64,000 nucleotides of DNA, taken from NCBI GenBank assembly GCA_964352815.1, contig CAYGTO010000009.1:32441-96440 (forward strand). Direction: 5' to 3'. Position numbers and translations under genes: made by a program. The notes under the pieces were generated by a model, which saw only the letters and a list, made by a program, of their open reading frames with translations, had not been told where the DNA came from and searched no databases. Of this stretch, positions 40,960 to 49,852 are shown piece by piece (the first letter of the stretch is position 1; each line of letters starts with the position of its first letter). Source of the stretch: CAYGTO01 sp964352815 (GTDB lineage Bacteria > Pseudomonadota > Alphaproteobacteria > Rickettsiales > UBA3002).

Positions 40960-41022
40960 CGTGATCTAAGCCCTGTTTTATTGGTTAGCATCTTTACATG
41001 GTGCGTAAAATGATGTGAAGCA

Positions 41023-42045
41023 TTAAATCATACTGAGGCCGCTCAAGCCGAGCCATAAGAGCACAATGTATGAGAGGCTGTGAATGAGGGCGCGGCGAAA
41101 ATGGGCCGCGCCGATTTGTGCGCTGTCTCTCCCAATCCATGGCTGCGAAATCACAGTGCCGTCGACGGGGTATGGGCCGCCAAGTCCAACACGTAGCAGT
41201 TTTGCATAGGCCTGGAAAAGAAAAAGCGGATAGGGAAGGGTGTCTTCGCCTTTGGTGTAGCTGGTTCTTTCCGATGGCATGAGGATAGCGAAGGGGTTGC
41301 CACTTGGGGTGAAGAGGGCGGCAAGGCTCATGCATAGGAGCGTTACCATTGCGGGAACGAAAAACAGTAACTCGTAAAATAAGCGGATGATAATGCCGAA
41401 GGCCTGATAGCGTAATGTGGGGCGTGCCGCGATGCGGTAAACAATGCAGAGCAGAGCGAGCGTAATGAGCCCTTGAAATTCTGCCAGGACAAACCCAAAC
41501 AATAGCCCCAACGTCTCCATTTGCGTGCGCGCCATAAGCATGAGTATCACGCGGTAGCTCGCATGCTGATCTGGCATGTCTTGATCGCAGCCCAGCATTG
41601 CGAAAAGAGCGGGCCGTGCCTCTTTAATCCAGGCTTCTTTTAGAGCAGGCGCCGTGCTTACAGCAAGCGGGCCAATCGGCAGTGAAATCGCGATGATCAA
41701 GATCACCCATTCTTGCCCTTGCGGCAGAAGCAAGGCGAGATGTGTGAGCCCGGCAGCGCACACCCAACCAAACAGAAAGGTAAAAAACAGCAATACCCCG
41801 CCACGCCAAGCTCGTTTGGCCGTTGCACGGTCGGAGCGATTGAGTTTATCTTCGGCCTTCGTGTAAAAAGCGGTAAAGGGCATCCAGGGCTGTTGCCACA
41901 GAGAATATTCAAACAAGGGAAGGCGGATGTGGCTTTGAGATGTGAGCCAGGCGGCGACCCCATAAAGCACGAGATGTAACGCCAACGCGAAACTCGCAAT
42001 GGCGAGCCGTTCAGAGAGAATGTCAGTGTTGAGCCATTCCAGCAT
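41023..42045 (-). CDS. CobD/CbiB-like integral membrane protein
   Basis: This 340-residue protein has about seven membrane helices. The C-terminal loop R-V-G-L-G-G-P-Y-P-V-D-G-T-V-I-S-Q-P-W-I-G resembles the conserved G-G-x-x-x-Y-x-G-x-x-x-x-K-P-x-I-G segment of CobD/CbiB, which attaches the aminopropanol arm in cobalamin synthesis. The N-terminal helix arrangement and the A-E-D-K-L-N-R stretch also fit. The key Lys of that motif is Gln here, and no other cobalamin gene lies nearby, so it may be a divergent paralogue with another role. No signal peptide is visible. Confidence 0.5.
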   Translation of the reverse strand: MLEWLNTDILSERLAIASFALALHLVLYGVAAWLTSQSHIRLPLFEYSLWQQPWMPFTAFYTKAEDKLNRSDRATAKRAWRGGVLLFFTFLFGWVCAAGLTHLALLLPQGQEWVILIIAISLPIGPLAVSTAPALKEAWIKEARPALFAMLGCDQDMPDQHASYRVILMLMARTQMETLGLLFGFVLAEFQGLITLALLCIVYRIAARPTLRYQAFGIIIRLFYELLFFVPAMVTLLCMSLAALFTPSGNPFAILMPSERTSYTKGEDTLPYPLFLFQAYAKLLRVGLGGPYPVDGTVISQPWIGRDSAQIGAAHFRRALIHSLSYIVLLWLGLSGLSMI

Positions 42046-42150
42046 AATAAATGCCTAACACAGATTGCTGTGCGCGCGAATCAATAGTTGCATCTTGTGC
42101 CAGGCGGGGTATAACTCCCGCCAAGATCACAGCATTACAAGGAGTGAAGC

Positions 42151-42570
42151 ATGACTGAGCGCACGCTATCAATTATCAAACCTGACGCAACTGCCCGTAA
42201 TTTGACAGGGAAAATCAACGCCCTGTTCGAAGAAAAAGATCTTCGTATTGTGGCGCAAAAGCGTATCAAACTTTCAGATGCGCAAGCGGGCGAGTTTTAT
42301 GCAGTACACAAAGAGCGCCCTTTTTACGGTGATCTCGTAAGTTTCATGACATCTGGCCCGGTCGTGGTGCAGGTGCTAGAGGGCGACAATGCTGTAGCAC
42401 AGAACCGTGAAATTATGGGCGCGACGAACCCAGAAGAAGCGGCAGATGGTACAGTGCGTAAATTGTTTGCAGAGAATATTGAACGTAACTCTGTGCATGG
42501 TTCGGACAGCCTAGAAAATGCTAAGAATGAGATTGCATTTTTCTTTTCGGATGATGAAATCGTCGGCTAA
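42151..42570 (+). CDS. ndk: nucleoside diphosphate kinase
   Basis: Ndk balances nucleoside triphosphates by phosphotransfer through a histidine. The 139-residue protein has the T-L-S-I-I-K-P-D-A N-terminus, Y-A-V-H-K-E-R-P-F-Y, and the active-site N-S-V-H-G-S-D-S segment containing the catalytic His. Ribosome-binding site AAGGAG stands before the ATG. It converges with purN, leaving 8 bp between stop codons. Confidence 0.97.
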   Translation: MTERTLSIIKPDATARNLTGKINALFEEKDLRIVAQKRIKLSDAQAGEFYAVHKERPFYGDLVSFMTSGPVVVQVLEGDNAVAQNREIMGATNPEEAADGTVRKLFAENIERNSVHGSDSLENAKNEIAFFFSDDEIVG

Positions 42571-42578
42571 TCAGCCCG

Positions 42579-43166
42579 CTACGCCATTTTTTCAATCACG
42601 TGTTTCAGTGCTTTAGGGTAGAGTGTGTGCTCTGCCTGATGAACGCGTTCTGCGAGCGTCTCTTCCGTATCGCCATCTTTGATGATGACTTCTTCTTGCG
42701 CCACGATTGGGCCATCATCCATTTCCGCAGTGACGAAATGCACTGTGCAGCCGGTCTTACGCACACCGGCATTCAGTGCATCGCGAATCGCGTGAGGCCC
42801 TTTGAAGCGCGGCAATAAAGAGGGATGAATGTTGAGCATTCGGCCTTCCCAATGATCGGTGACAACCGGCGTCAATAAACGCATAAATCCTGCGAGACAG
42901 ACAATATCAACGGCGCGATCCACGAGCAAATGTTGGATAACCGCATCGAATTCTTCACGTATCGAATAATCTTGATGGGGTACGATCTCCGCTTCGATGC
43001 CAGCGGCTTGCGCGCGTTGCACGCCGAACGCATCCGCTTTATTCGAGATAACGAGTACAATCTCAGCGGGATAATCATCATGATCTGCCGCGTCAATGAG
43101 GGCTTGCAGATTACTGCCATTGCCTGAGATCAAGACGGCGACGCGTTTCTTGGCAGACTCGCTCAT
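42579..43166 (-). CDS. purN: phosphoribosylglycinamide formyltransferase
   Basis: PurN formylates GAR in purine synthesis using 10-formyl-THF. The 195-residue sequence has I-S-G-N-G-S-N-L-Q-A-L-I near the N-terminus, L-A-G-F-M-R-L-L, the folate-site N-I-H-P-S-L-L-P, and G-C-T-V-H-F-V-T-A-E-M-D-D-G-P-I. It overlaps purM by 4 bp, so both are expressed together from the purM side. Confidence 0.96.
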   Translation of the reverse strand: MSESAKKRVAVLISGNGSNLQALIDAADHDDYPAEIVLVISNKADAFGVQRAQAAGIEAEIVPHQDYSIREEFDAVIQHLLVDRAVDIVCLAGFMRLLTPVVTDHWEGRMLNIHPSLLPRFKGPHAIRDALNAGVRKTGCTVHFVTAEMDDGPIVAQEEVIIKDGDTEETLAERVHQAEHTLYPKALKHVIEKMA

Positions 43167-44254
43167 GCGAACAGCGTCCCACTATACGTCACTGACTCGC
43201 CTGTGCGCTCGGCGAGCTCGCCAATGACGTACGCTTTTTCGTTTTGCGTTTCGAGTGTGGCAATGATGGATTTTGCCTCGTCTTTGGGAACCACTAACAC
43301 CATGCCGATGCCGCAATTAAAGGTACGCAGCATTTCCGCTTCTTTGACGCCCCCCGACGCTTGCAACCATTGGAAGAGCGGCGGCATATCCCATGCGCTT
43401 AAATCGATTGATGCCGCCAGTGCGTCCGGCAAGATGCGCGGAATATTTTCCGTCAATCCGCCCCCTGTAATATGCGCCATGCCTTTGATTGAGTGCGAGG
43501 CAAGGGCGGCCAGGCATGAACGTACATAGAGTTTCGTTGGTGCCAGCAACACATCGATTAGCTGGGCATCCCTGTTAAATGGTGCGGCCGCGTTGATGTC
43601 AGCAGATGCGTGGCTGAGAATGTTGCGTACGAGTGAATATCCATTAGAATGGACGCCGCTCGATGCAAGCCCAATCAGCACATCACCGGCTTGCATCGCT
43701 TCTTGCTTCGGGAGCATTGCTTCGCGCTCGACCGCACCGACGACAAAGCCTGCCAAATCATACTTCCCCGCGTCATACATACCGGGCATTTCGGCTGTCT
43801 CGCCGCCTAAAAGTGCGCAGCCGCTTTCCTCGCAGCCTTTCGCGATGCCTTCAATCACGGAGGCAGCTACGCCTTCATCGAGTTTCCCGCACGCGAAATA
43901 ATCCAAGAAAAACAAAGGTTCTGCGCCCTGCGTAATGATATCATTGACGCACATCGCCACCAGATCAATGCCGATTGTACCATGATTGCCGCTTTGAATG
44001 GCGAGCTCTAACTTGGTGCCTACCCCGTCAGTGCCGCTGATCATAATCGGGTCATCATAGCCGCATGCTTTTAAGTCAAAGGCGCCGCCAAAACCGCCAA
44101 GGCCACTCATCACCCCATCTCGGCTTGTCGCCTTAGCAAATGGCTTAATGCGATCGACCAAGCGGTTCCCTGCCTCAATATCCACGCCGCTATCGGCATA
44201 GGAAAGACCATTCTTTATGTAAGGGACGGCTTGGCTATTGTCTTTTGTGCTCAT
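43163..44254 (-). CDS. purM: phosphoribosylformylglycinamidine cyclo-ligase
   Basis: PurM makes aminoimidazole ribotide in purine synthesis. The 363-residue sequence shows Y-A-D-S-G-V-D-I-E-A-G, S-G-T-D-G-V-G-T-K-L, G-G-E-T-A-E-M-P-G-M-Y, and A-H-I-T-G-G-G-L-T-E-N. The start at 44254 (M-S-T-K-D) is chosen over a longer open frame reaching 44416, because the extra 54 residues are not homologous and overlap the divergent DUF2066 gene. The purM-purN unit divergent from DUF2066, perM and hdaA is a standard alphaproteobacterial arrangement. Confidence 0.95.
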   Translation of the reverse strand: MSTKDNSQAVPYIKNGLSYADSGVDIEAGNRLVDRIKPFAKATSRDGVMSGLGGFGGAFDLKACGYDDPIMISGTDGVGTKLELAIQSGNHGTIGIDLVAMCVNDIITQGAEPLFFLDYFACGKLDEGVAASVIEGIAKGCEESGCALLGGETAEMPGMYDAGKYDLAGFVVGAVEREAMLPKQEAMQAGDVLIGLASSGVHSNGYSLVRNILSHASADINAAAPFNRDAQLIDVLLAPTKLYVRSCLAALASHSIKGMAHITGGGLTENIPRILPDALAASIDLSAWDMPPLFQWLQASGGVKEAEMLRTFNCGIGMVLVVPKDEAKSIIATLETQNEKAYVIGELAERTGESVTYSGTLFA

Positions 44255-44310
44255 CTCAGCTAGCTTAATTTCATCATCACTACTGTATGTGTAAGGGAGG
44301 CTGCCAGCGC

Positions 44311-45462
44311 ATGCAAGCATCAGGGCTCGGTTTGCGCGTGTTTTTTTTCGCGTCTGTGATACTGCTTTTAGGCAATATGCCTTATGGCGCAGCGGCGCAA
44401 GTGCCTTCCAATGCACCTGCCTTTAACCCGTTGAAACAGCCTGAAACGCCGCTCAAAACGATTGAGGTAATCGCCGATGTGACCGGGGAAAGCCCCAAGG
44501 ACGCGCAAGAAAAAGCGATTGATTATGCGCAGAAGCGTGCATTCTTTCTGGCGCTCTATGAGCTTCAGCCTGAAAAAGCCAAGACCATTGCGATGAGCCT
44601 GAATGAGCGCGATTTGCTGCGCTATGTGCGCGGGTATGAGATTGTGCAAGACCGAGTCACTGATAATCGATACCAGGCGAAATTCAATGTGAGTGTTTCC
44701 GATACGCTTATCAAGCAGCTTGCATCTAATGACCCGCTTGATTTTGGAGCGGAAGTGGCGCCAGACCCGGACGCGAATTTAGTCATTCCCGTGTTGGATA
44801 CAGGGACCGATTTGCTGCTATGGGATAATAGCAATATTTGGCGCAGTATCATGAATAGCGTGGCGCTTGAGCGCGGAGAAGGCTTGTTGGTCATGCCATT
44901 TGGTGACCCGGTTGATGTGAACTGGGTGGATAACAGCACGATTCTCTCGGCGACGCATGAGAGTTTGAAACAATGGCTTAGCCGGTATGGCGTGAGTGAT
45001 GTGGCGATTGCGGAAGCCAGCTATGCGCTTGAGCGTAACCCAATCGCGGTGGAAGTGAAAGTGCGCTATATCAGCAAAGAGGGCGAGATCAGCCGGCGTT
45101 ATACGTTCCAGGCAGCGAACCCAGAAGACACGCCTGAACTTTTGCTGATTCAGGCAGCAGGCCGGATAGCGGATGAGATCAAAAACGAAGCCTACAAGCG
45201 CAAAGAGCTGCGTAAAATGCTTAGCCGTGAGCGCCAGCGTCAAACCGTACGGGTTTATTTTCAACGACTTCCCGAGTGGGTGCAGCTGCGCGAGCGCTTT
45301 GACACGCTGCCTAATATTGAAGAAATCGCGATCCGTCAGATTGGCGTAACGCAGGCTGACATTGATCTTTATTACCAAACCAACCCATCCATGTTGCGCC
45401 GGAGCATGGAAGTGCGTGGGTTTATTGTGAATGATAAGGCGGATCCGTGGCGTGTGAAATAA
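44311..45462 (+). CDS. DUF2066-like periplasmic protein
   Basis: This 383-residue protein starts with a signal peptide (hydrophobic core V-F-F-F-A-S-V-I-L-L-L-G, cleavage near A-A-A-Q). It fits the DUF2066 family by its position between purM and perM, by I-E-V-I-A-D-V-T-G-E-S-P-K-D-A-Q-E-K-A at the mature N-terminus, and by V-I-P-V-L-D-T-G. Its function is unknown. The start at 44311 is preferred over 44287 because GGGAGG lies ten bases before it. The last 50 residues (R-L-P-E-W-V-Q-L-R-E-R-F) resemble a regularly folded domain but are not recognised. Confidence 0.7.
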   Translation: MQASGLGLRVFFFASVILLLGNMPYGAAAQVPSNAPAFNPLKQPETPLKTIEVIADVTGESPKDAQEKAIDYAQKRAFFLALYELQPEKAKTIAMSLNERDLLRYVRGYEIVQDRVTDNRYQAKFNVSVSDTLIKQLASNDPLDFGAEVAPDPDANLVIPVLDTGTDLLLWDNSNIWRSIMNSVALERGEGLLVMPFGDPVDVNWVDNSTILSATHESLKQWLSRYGVSDVAIAEASYALERNPIAVEVKVRYISKEGEISRRYTFQAANPEDTPELLLIQAAGRIADEIKNEAYKRKELRKMLSRERQRQTVRVYFQRLPEWVQLRERFDTLPNIEEIAIRQIGVTQADIDLYYQTNPSMLRRSMEVRGFIVNDKADPWRVK

Positions 45463-45552
45463 TACCCGCTTTTCACAGCCATGTGCGCAACTAATCATAC
45501 GGTTCTTGCGCAGCGAGGAAGCCAAGCTTAGCGTTCATCATAGGAGAAAACC

Positions 45553-46692
45553 ATGGCCCTACAGACCCGATTCTTGATTTGGAGCGCATTGATTATGCTG
45601 TTCTTTGCCTTCATTTTCGCAGTGAAAGCCATTTTGCTACCCTTTGTGGTGGGCATGCTCGTTGCCTATTTGCTCGACCCTGCGGCGGATACGCTTGAGG
45701 AATGGGGGTTCTCACGTGGCATTGCGACGGGAATTATCACGATCAGCTTTTTCGTTTTTCTCTTTAGCCTCCTCATTTTACTCATGCCCTTTATCGCTGA
45801 GCAAGCAGGCGTGCTCGCAGAAGAGCTGCCTGGCTATCTGGTGCAGATCGAAGCCGTGATTCGCCCGCACATTGAAGAGTGGCGTGCGGTGCTCCCTGGT
45901 GGTGTGAGTGAGGCTGATTCGAAGGAGGTCATTGGCAATTACGCAAAAGAGGCGCTTGGCCTAGGATCTTCAGTGATTACCAGTATTTTCAATTCGAGCG
46001 TTGCTCTGTTGAACCTTGTTTCATTGATTGTGCTGACCCCGGTCGTGTCCTTTTATTTGCTCAAAGATTGGGACCGGATGACGGCGCGAATTGATGAGCT
46101 GCTTCCGCGCGCTTACGCTAAAACTATTCGCACACAGCTGCACCGGATTGATGAAACACTCGCAGGCTTTATTCGTGGTCAACTCAATGTCTGCGTATTG
46201 ATGGCGCTGTATAATATGGTTGCGTTGAGCTTGGTAGGGCTCGAATTTGCGATTCTGATTGGGCTAATTTCCGGGTTCTTGATTCTTCTTCCATACATCG
46301 GAACCGTGCTGACGGCGCTGCTTGCACTAGGAGTAGCTTACGTGCAGTTTAGCGCAATCGAGCCGATCCTAATCGTGGGTGCGATCTTTGTCGCGGGGCA
46401 AATGATCGAAGGCTATTTTCTGACGCCTAAACTGGTGGGCGAACGTGTTGGGCTGCACCCGGTTTGGGTAATCTTTGGTATGCTTGCCGGTGCGGCACTG
46501 TTCGGCTTTGTCGGTATTTTCTTGGCAGTTCCTGTGACGGCAGTGATTGGTGTGTTGATCCGCTTCGCGGTAGAGCAATACACACATAGTGCGCTTTATA
46601 AAGAAGCGAAGCCAAAGCGTCGTCGTAGCCCAGCAAAGAAGAAGGCGCCGGACGCCTCTCCTAAATCAGCCAGCACGGTGAGCGGTTCATGA
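45553..46692 (+). CDS. AI-2E/PerM-family transporter
   Basis: This 379-residue inner-membrane protein belongs to the AI-2E transporter (PerM/YhhQ-like) family. It has about eight helices, with a pair at the N-terminus, a soluble loop (about residues 95-140), and a C-terminal group including P-Y-I-G-T-V-L-T-A-L-L-A and H-P-V-W-V-I-F-G-M-L-A-G. A Lys/Arg-rich tail follows. Substrates differ between members (autoinducer, sodium/proton), so none is assigned. An AGGAG site precedes the ATG, and the gene overlaps hdaA by 4 bp. Confidence 0.88.
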   Translation: MALQTRFLIWSALIMLFFAFIFAVKAILLPFVVGMLVAYLLDPAADTLEEWGFSRGIATGIITISFFVFLFSLLILLMPFIAEQAGVLAEELPGYLVQIEAVIRPHIEEWRAVLPGGVSEADSKEVIGNYAKEALGLGSSVITSIFNSSVALLNLVSLIVLTPVVSFYLLKDWDRMTARIDELLPRAYAKTIRTQLHRIDETLAGFIRGQLNVCVLMALYNMVALSLVGLEFAILIGLISGFLILLPYIGTVLTALLALGVAYVQFSAIEPILIVGAIFVAGQMIEGYFLTPKLVGERVGLHPVWVIFGMLAGAALFGFVGIFLAVPVTAVIGVLIRFAVEQYTHSALYKEAKPKRRRSPAKKKAPDASPKSASTVSGS

Positions 46693-47357
46693 AGCAGCTT
46701 GCCATCGACATGCCGCCTGCGGAGCCGAGTTATGCGCCGCAAGATTTTTGTGTCTCGGCTGCGAACCAGACGGCGTATGATATGGTGATGCAGTGGCCTG
46801 ATTGGCCAGGCCCATACCCTGCGCGTTGTTTTTATGGGCCGAAAGGTTGCGGCAAAACCCATTTGTCCCATGTGTGGGCTGAACGCGCGGGCGCTAGGCA
46901 GGTTGACATCCTTACATTGGGCGCTGTGCCATCACATATCTTGCTTGCTGAAGCAAAGGCAGTGCTGATAGATGATATGGATCAGTTGCCGAAAGCTTCT
47001 GAAGATGCACTGTTTCATTTGACCCAATATTGTCTCACAGAGCGTATTGCGATTTTGGTTACATCCCGCCAGCCACTGTCTCGTTTGTCGATACAGTTAC
47101 CCGACTTGCGATCGCGCCTAGCATTGATCCCCGCCTATGCGATGTATGAGCCGGATGATGAATTATTGATGGCGCTATTAGGTAAGCAGTTTGCTGATCG
47201 TCAGTTGCGCGTGCGCCCTGATGTGCTGTCCTACGCTGTCCGGCGAATAGACCGCTCGTTTGCAGCAGTGCAAGCCTTTGTCGAAGCGCTCGATCAGGCG
47301 TCACTGACGCAAAACCGACCCATCACCTTGCCTTTTGCGAAACAATGCCTATCGTAA
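46689..47357 (+). CDS. hdaA: DnaA regulatory inactivator, HdaA type
   Basis: HdaA stimulates hydrolysis of DnaA-bound ATP and so prevents re-initiation of replication. The 222-residue protein is a DnaA-like AAA+ fragment without the DNA-binding domain IV: Walker A Y-G-P-K-G-C-G-K-T-H at about residues 55-64, Walker B V-L-I-D-D-M-D-Q-L, and the sensor region T-S-R-Q-P-L. An N-terminal Q-L-A-I-D-M-P matches the clamp-binding motif that links Hda to the sliding clamp. It overlaps perM by 4 bp. In related genomes ppk follows; here four receiver-protein genes and sixA intervene. Confidence 0.92.
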   Translation: MKQLAIDMPPAEPSYAPQDFCVSAANQTAYDMVMQWPDWPGPYPARCFYGPKGCGKTHLSHVWAERAGARQVDILTLGAVPSHILLAEAKAVLIDDMDQLPKASEDALFHLTQYCLTERIAILVTSRQPLSRLSIQLPDLRSRLALIPAYAMYEPDDELLMALLGKQFADRQLRVRPDVLSYAVRRIDRSFAAVQAFVEALDQASLTQNRPITLPFAKQCLS

Positions 47358-47409
47358 CATAGAGAAGTGCGCTAAAATGAAGCGTCCGAATGTGCGATAA
47401 AGGGATGCC

Positions 47410-48546
47410 GTGTTGGAAGAACCTAAATCATCGTCAAGTCTCATGCGTGATGCAACCCAGCATGTGCGCAATGACTATTTTTCTGACCTGCGTGATAAGC
47501 ATGATTTGACAGGGTTATCCGCGATACGCGTGTTGCTCGTCGATAATGACATGAATATTTCAGGGCTGACCCAGAATATTTTGAAGCAGTTAGGGCTCAC
47601 GAATGTGTCGTTTGCACGAAGCGGGACAGAAGCGCTGAAAGAAATGGAAGAGCGGGCGATTGATTTAATCATCAGCGAATGGCCGATGTATCCTCAGGGA
47701 AATATGGATATTGTACGCTATATCCGCCAGCATAGCGAGGCGCGCTACCGGACGATTCCTATCATTTTGCTGACGGCGCAGAGCCATAAAGAAACCGTCT
47801 ATGATGCGCGTGATGCAGGGATGACAGAGTTTGTGGTCAAGCCGTTCACGGTACAAGCGCTGTGTAGCCGGCTGATCAACATTATCGAAAACCCACGTAA
47901 TTTTGTGATGGCACCTACTTATGTTGGGCCAGATCGCCGGCGTATAGAGAAGAAGGGCGCACCCGATAATGGGCGAATGAGCGAGGAGGAACGTAAAAAG
48001 AACTCTACTCGCAAAGGCCGCCAGACCATCATTAAGACGAAGAAAGGTGAGGTGGTGGTAGAAGATCCGGACTATCGGATCCGTATGCGCATTGGAAAAG
48101 ATACGAATGTTCGCCAGCTTTTCAGCCAAGAGGCAGTCGCCAAGGCCCAGAAAGTATTACAAGAAAATCTAGGCGAATTTTTGAATTGGGTCGGGGTCGA
48201 CATGATATGGCTGGAACATAATTATACATTACTCAAAAAGGGTGTCGATCCAGAAGAGCGACTCAAACAAATGGCAGATATTTCACTCTCCATTAAATCA
48301 AAAACCGGTGTCTTTTCTTATAACCTGGCTTCAGAAATCGCAGACTCGCTTTATGATTATGTTCGGCATATTGATAAGAAAACAAAAGACCATGATGTGG
48401 TGATTCGTAAGCATCTCGATATTCTTTATGTGATCTTTCACAAAAACCTTGATGGGAATGGCGGCATTGTGGGCCAAGAGATTGCAAGTGCCCTCTACCG
48501 ACTTAAAGAGCGCTTCCCGATTAGGGACATAAATGCCCCAAAATAG
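47410..48546 (+). CDS. receiver-domain protein with Glu at the phosphoacceptor site (paralogue 1)
   Basis: This 378-residue protein has a CheY-like receiver (about residues 38-155), a basic G-P-D-R-R-R motif, and a C-terminal helical domain (about 235-375) without a known output function. In the receiver the first acidic residue is kept (Asp45 in L-L-V-D-N-D), Thr122 and Lys144 (V-V-K-P-F) are present, but the phosphoacceptor position is Glu90 in I-I-S-E-W-P-M. That change often imitates phosphorylation. The start is GTG at 47410, with AAAGGG upstream. Three close paralogues follow. Confidence 0.85.
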   Translation: MLEEPKSSSSLMRDATQHVRNDYFSDLRDKHDLTGLSAIRVLLVDNDMNISGLTQNILKQLGLTNVSFARSGTEALKEMEERAIDLIISEWPMYPQGNMDIVRYIRQHSEARYRTIPIILLTAQSHKETVYDARDAGMTEFVVKPFTVQALCSRLINIIENPRNFVMAPTYVGPDRRRIEKKGAPDNGRMSEEERKKNSTRKGRQTIIKTKKGEVVVEDPDYRIRMRIGKDTNVRQLFSQEAVAKAQKVLQENLGEFLNWVGVDMIWLEHNYTLLKKGVDPEERLKQMADISLSIKSKTGVFSYNLASEIADSLYDYVRHIDKKTKDHDVVIRKHLDILYVIFHKNLDGNGGIVGQEIASALYRLKERFPIRDINAPK

Positions 48547-48675
48547 GTCACCTAATAAGTGAGAACGCCCTATCCAATATCTATCTATGGTTGTATACTT
48601 CCCACTGTGTTGGTCACATAATCGTCTCAAAAAAAGACGTATGTGTGAGACATCATACAGCAGGGGAGGGCTGTG

Positions 48676-49749
48676 ATGTATAAAGCCAAAGGCATGACAC
48701 ATTCGTTGAAGCCGAGCTATGCGCCCGGTTTGAAGATTACGATGCAAGTGTTGGTCGCAGATTCTGATGTACTTCTGTTGACGTTGATGGGAAGCATCCT
48801 AAAGTCATTCGGTATTGAAAATATTCATTACGCGAATACAGGTAAGGAATGCATGGATATTCTGAACCGAAAAGAGATTGATTTGGTCATCAGCGAGTGG
48901 CCCATGCCGGTGACGAATAATAGTGGAAATGTGGTGACACAAATACGCCATTCTGAGGGAAGCAAGTTTCAGAAAATTCCTGCGATTGTGTTAACGGGTA
49001 ATGACAACCTTAAGGCAGTGGTGAGTGCACGCGACGCTGGGGCGAATGAGTTTCTGTTAAAGCCGTTTAAAGTGTCTAATCTATGTAAACGCCTTAAAAG
49101 CCTGATTGAACAACCACGAGAATTTGTAATTTGTAAAAATTATGTGGGCCCAAACCGCCGTCGGAAACAGCCTATCCCGAATATTAAAGACCGGCGTATG
49201 CCTGAAGAAGAAGTCAAGAAGCGCACTAAGAGAGAACAGAAACGCACCGTCATCCAGCTTGATGACCAGCAAATCATTATTGAAGACCCCGATCATAATT
49301 TACGCCGGAAGATTGGCGAAGCCATCGACGTTACGGATATCTTTAGCCAGGATGCGATTGAATCAGCAGAAGAAATCATCACCGAAGCGGGCAAAGAATT
49401 TTGTGATGGGGCCGCGGAAGATTTGCGCTGGCTACGAAACGGGATTAATCGATTGGCGCATGATATGAACAATGTGGGCATTCTTCCGCCGATGCGTCGG
49501 CGCGTGACATCGCTGAAATCAAAAGCGAGTATCTTTGGTTTTTTAATGGCAACGAATACATCTCATTCGCTGGAAGAATACCTCAACAAAATGGTCGAGC
49601 CGAACGACGATCGTCTCATGGTTCTGCGTGAACATTTGGATATTCTGAATGTTGTGTTCACTCAAAAAATTCAGGGCACGGGAGGTGAGCAAGGTCATAA
49701 ATTAATTAACTATGTCCAGAAATTAAAAGAGCGCTATCCGCCGCATTAA
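48676..49749 (+). CDS. receiver-domain protein with Glu at the phosphoacceptor site (paralogue 2)
   Basis: This protein is a paralogue of the preceding gene with the same plan: receiver, G-P-N-R-R-R motif, an acidic/basic linker, and a C-terminal helical domain. Glu replaces the phosphoacceptor Asp (V-I-S-E-W-P-M, residue 74). The acidic pocket reads V-A-D-S-D, the Thr switch is in I-V-L-T-G, and Lys is in L-L-K-P-F. A GGGGAGGG site stands before an adjacent GTG-ATG pair; the ATG is chosen. It has 357 residues. Confidence 0.85.
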   Translation: MYKAKGMTHSLKPSYAPGLKITMQVLVADSDVLLLTLMGSILKSFGIENIHYANTGKECMDILNRKEIDLVISEWPMPVTNNSGNVVTQIRHSEGSKFQKIPAIVLTGNDNLKAVVSARDAGANEFLLKPFKVSNLCKRLKSLIEQPREFVICKNYVGPNRRRKQPIPNIKDRRMPEEEVKKRTKREQKRTVIQLDDQQIIIEDPDHNLRRKIGEAIDVTDIFSQDAIESAEEIITEAGKEFCDGAAEDLRWLRNGINRLAHDMNNVGILPPMRRRVTSLKSKASIFGFLMATNTSHSLEEYLNKMVEPNDDRLMVLREHLDILNVVFTQKIQGTGGEQGHKLINYVQKLKERYPPH

Positions 49750-49804
49750 GTCCTGAGTTCGCTTGAAGTTCATCACAAAATCGCCCATACTCTGTCTACG
49801 ATAT

Positions 49805-49820
49805 TATCCCGTTCGGGATA
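49805..49820. promoter_or_regulatory. hairpin upstream of the third receiver gene
   Basis: TATCCC-gttc-GGGATA forms a perfect 6-bp hairpin about 30 bp before the third paralogue. No T run follows, so it may influence translation or bind a regulator rather than end transcription. Confidence 0.35.
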
Positions 49821-49852
49821 GGCGTAGTTTTAGCTAACGCACGGATTTGGAA

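Noticed and set aside
44255..44416. N-terminal extension of PurM to 44416
   Set aside because: It would overlap the signal peptide of the divergent DUF2066 gene, and purM homologues begin at the shorter start.
45484..45512. Inverted repeat TGCGCAA / TTGCGCA between the DUF2066 and perM genes, considered as a terminator
   Set aside because: There is no T run, and perM probably continues the operon; short arms with a 15-base loop could arise by chance.
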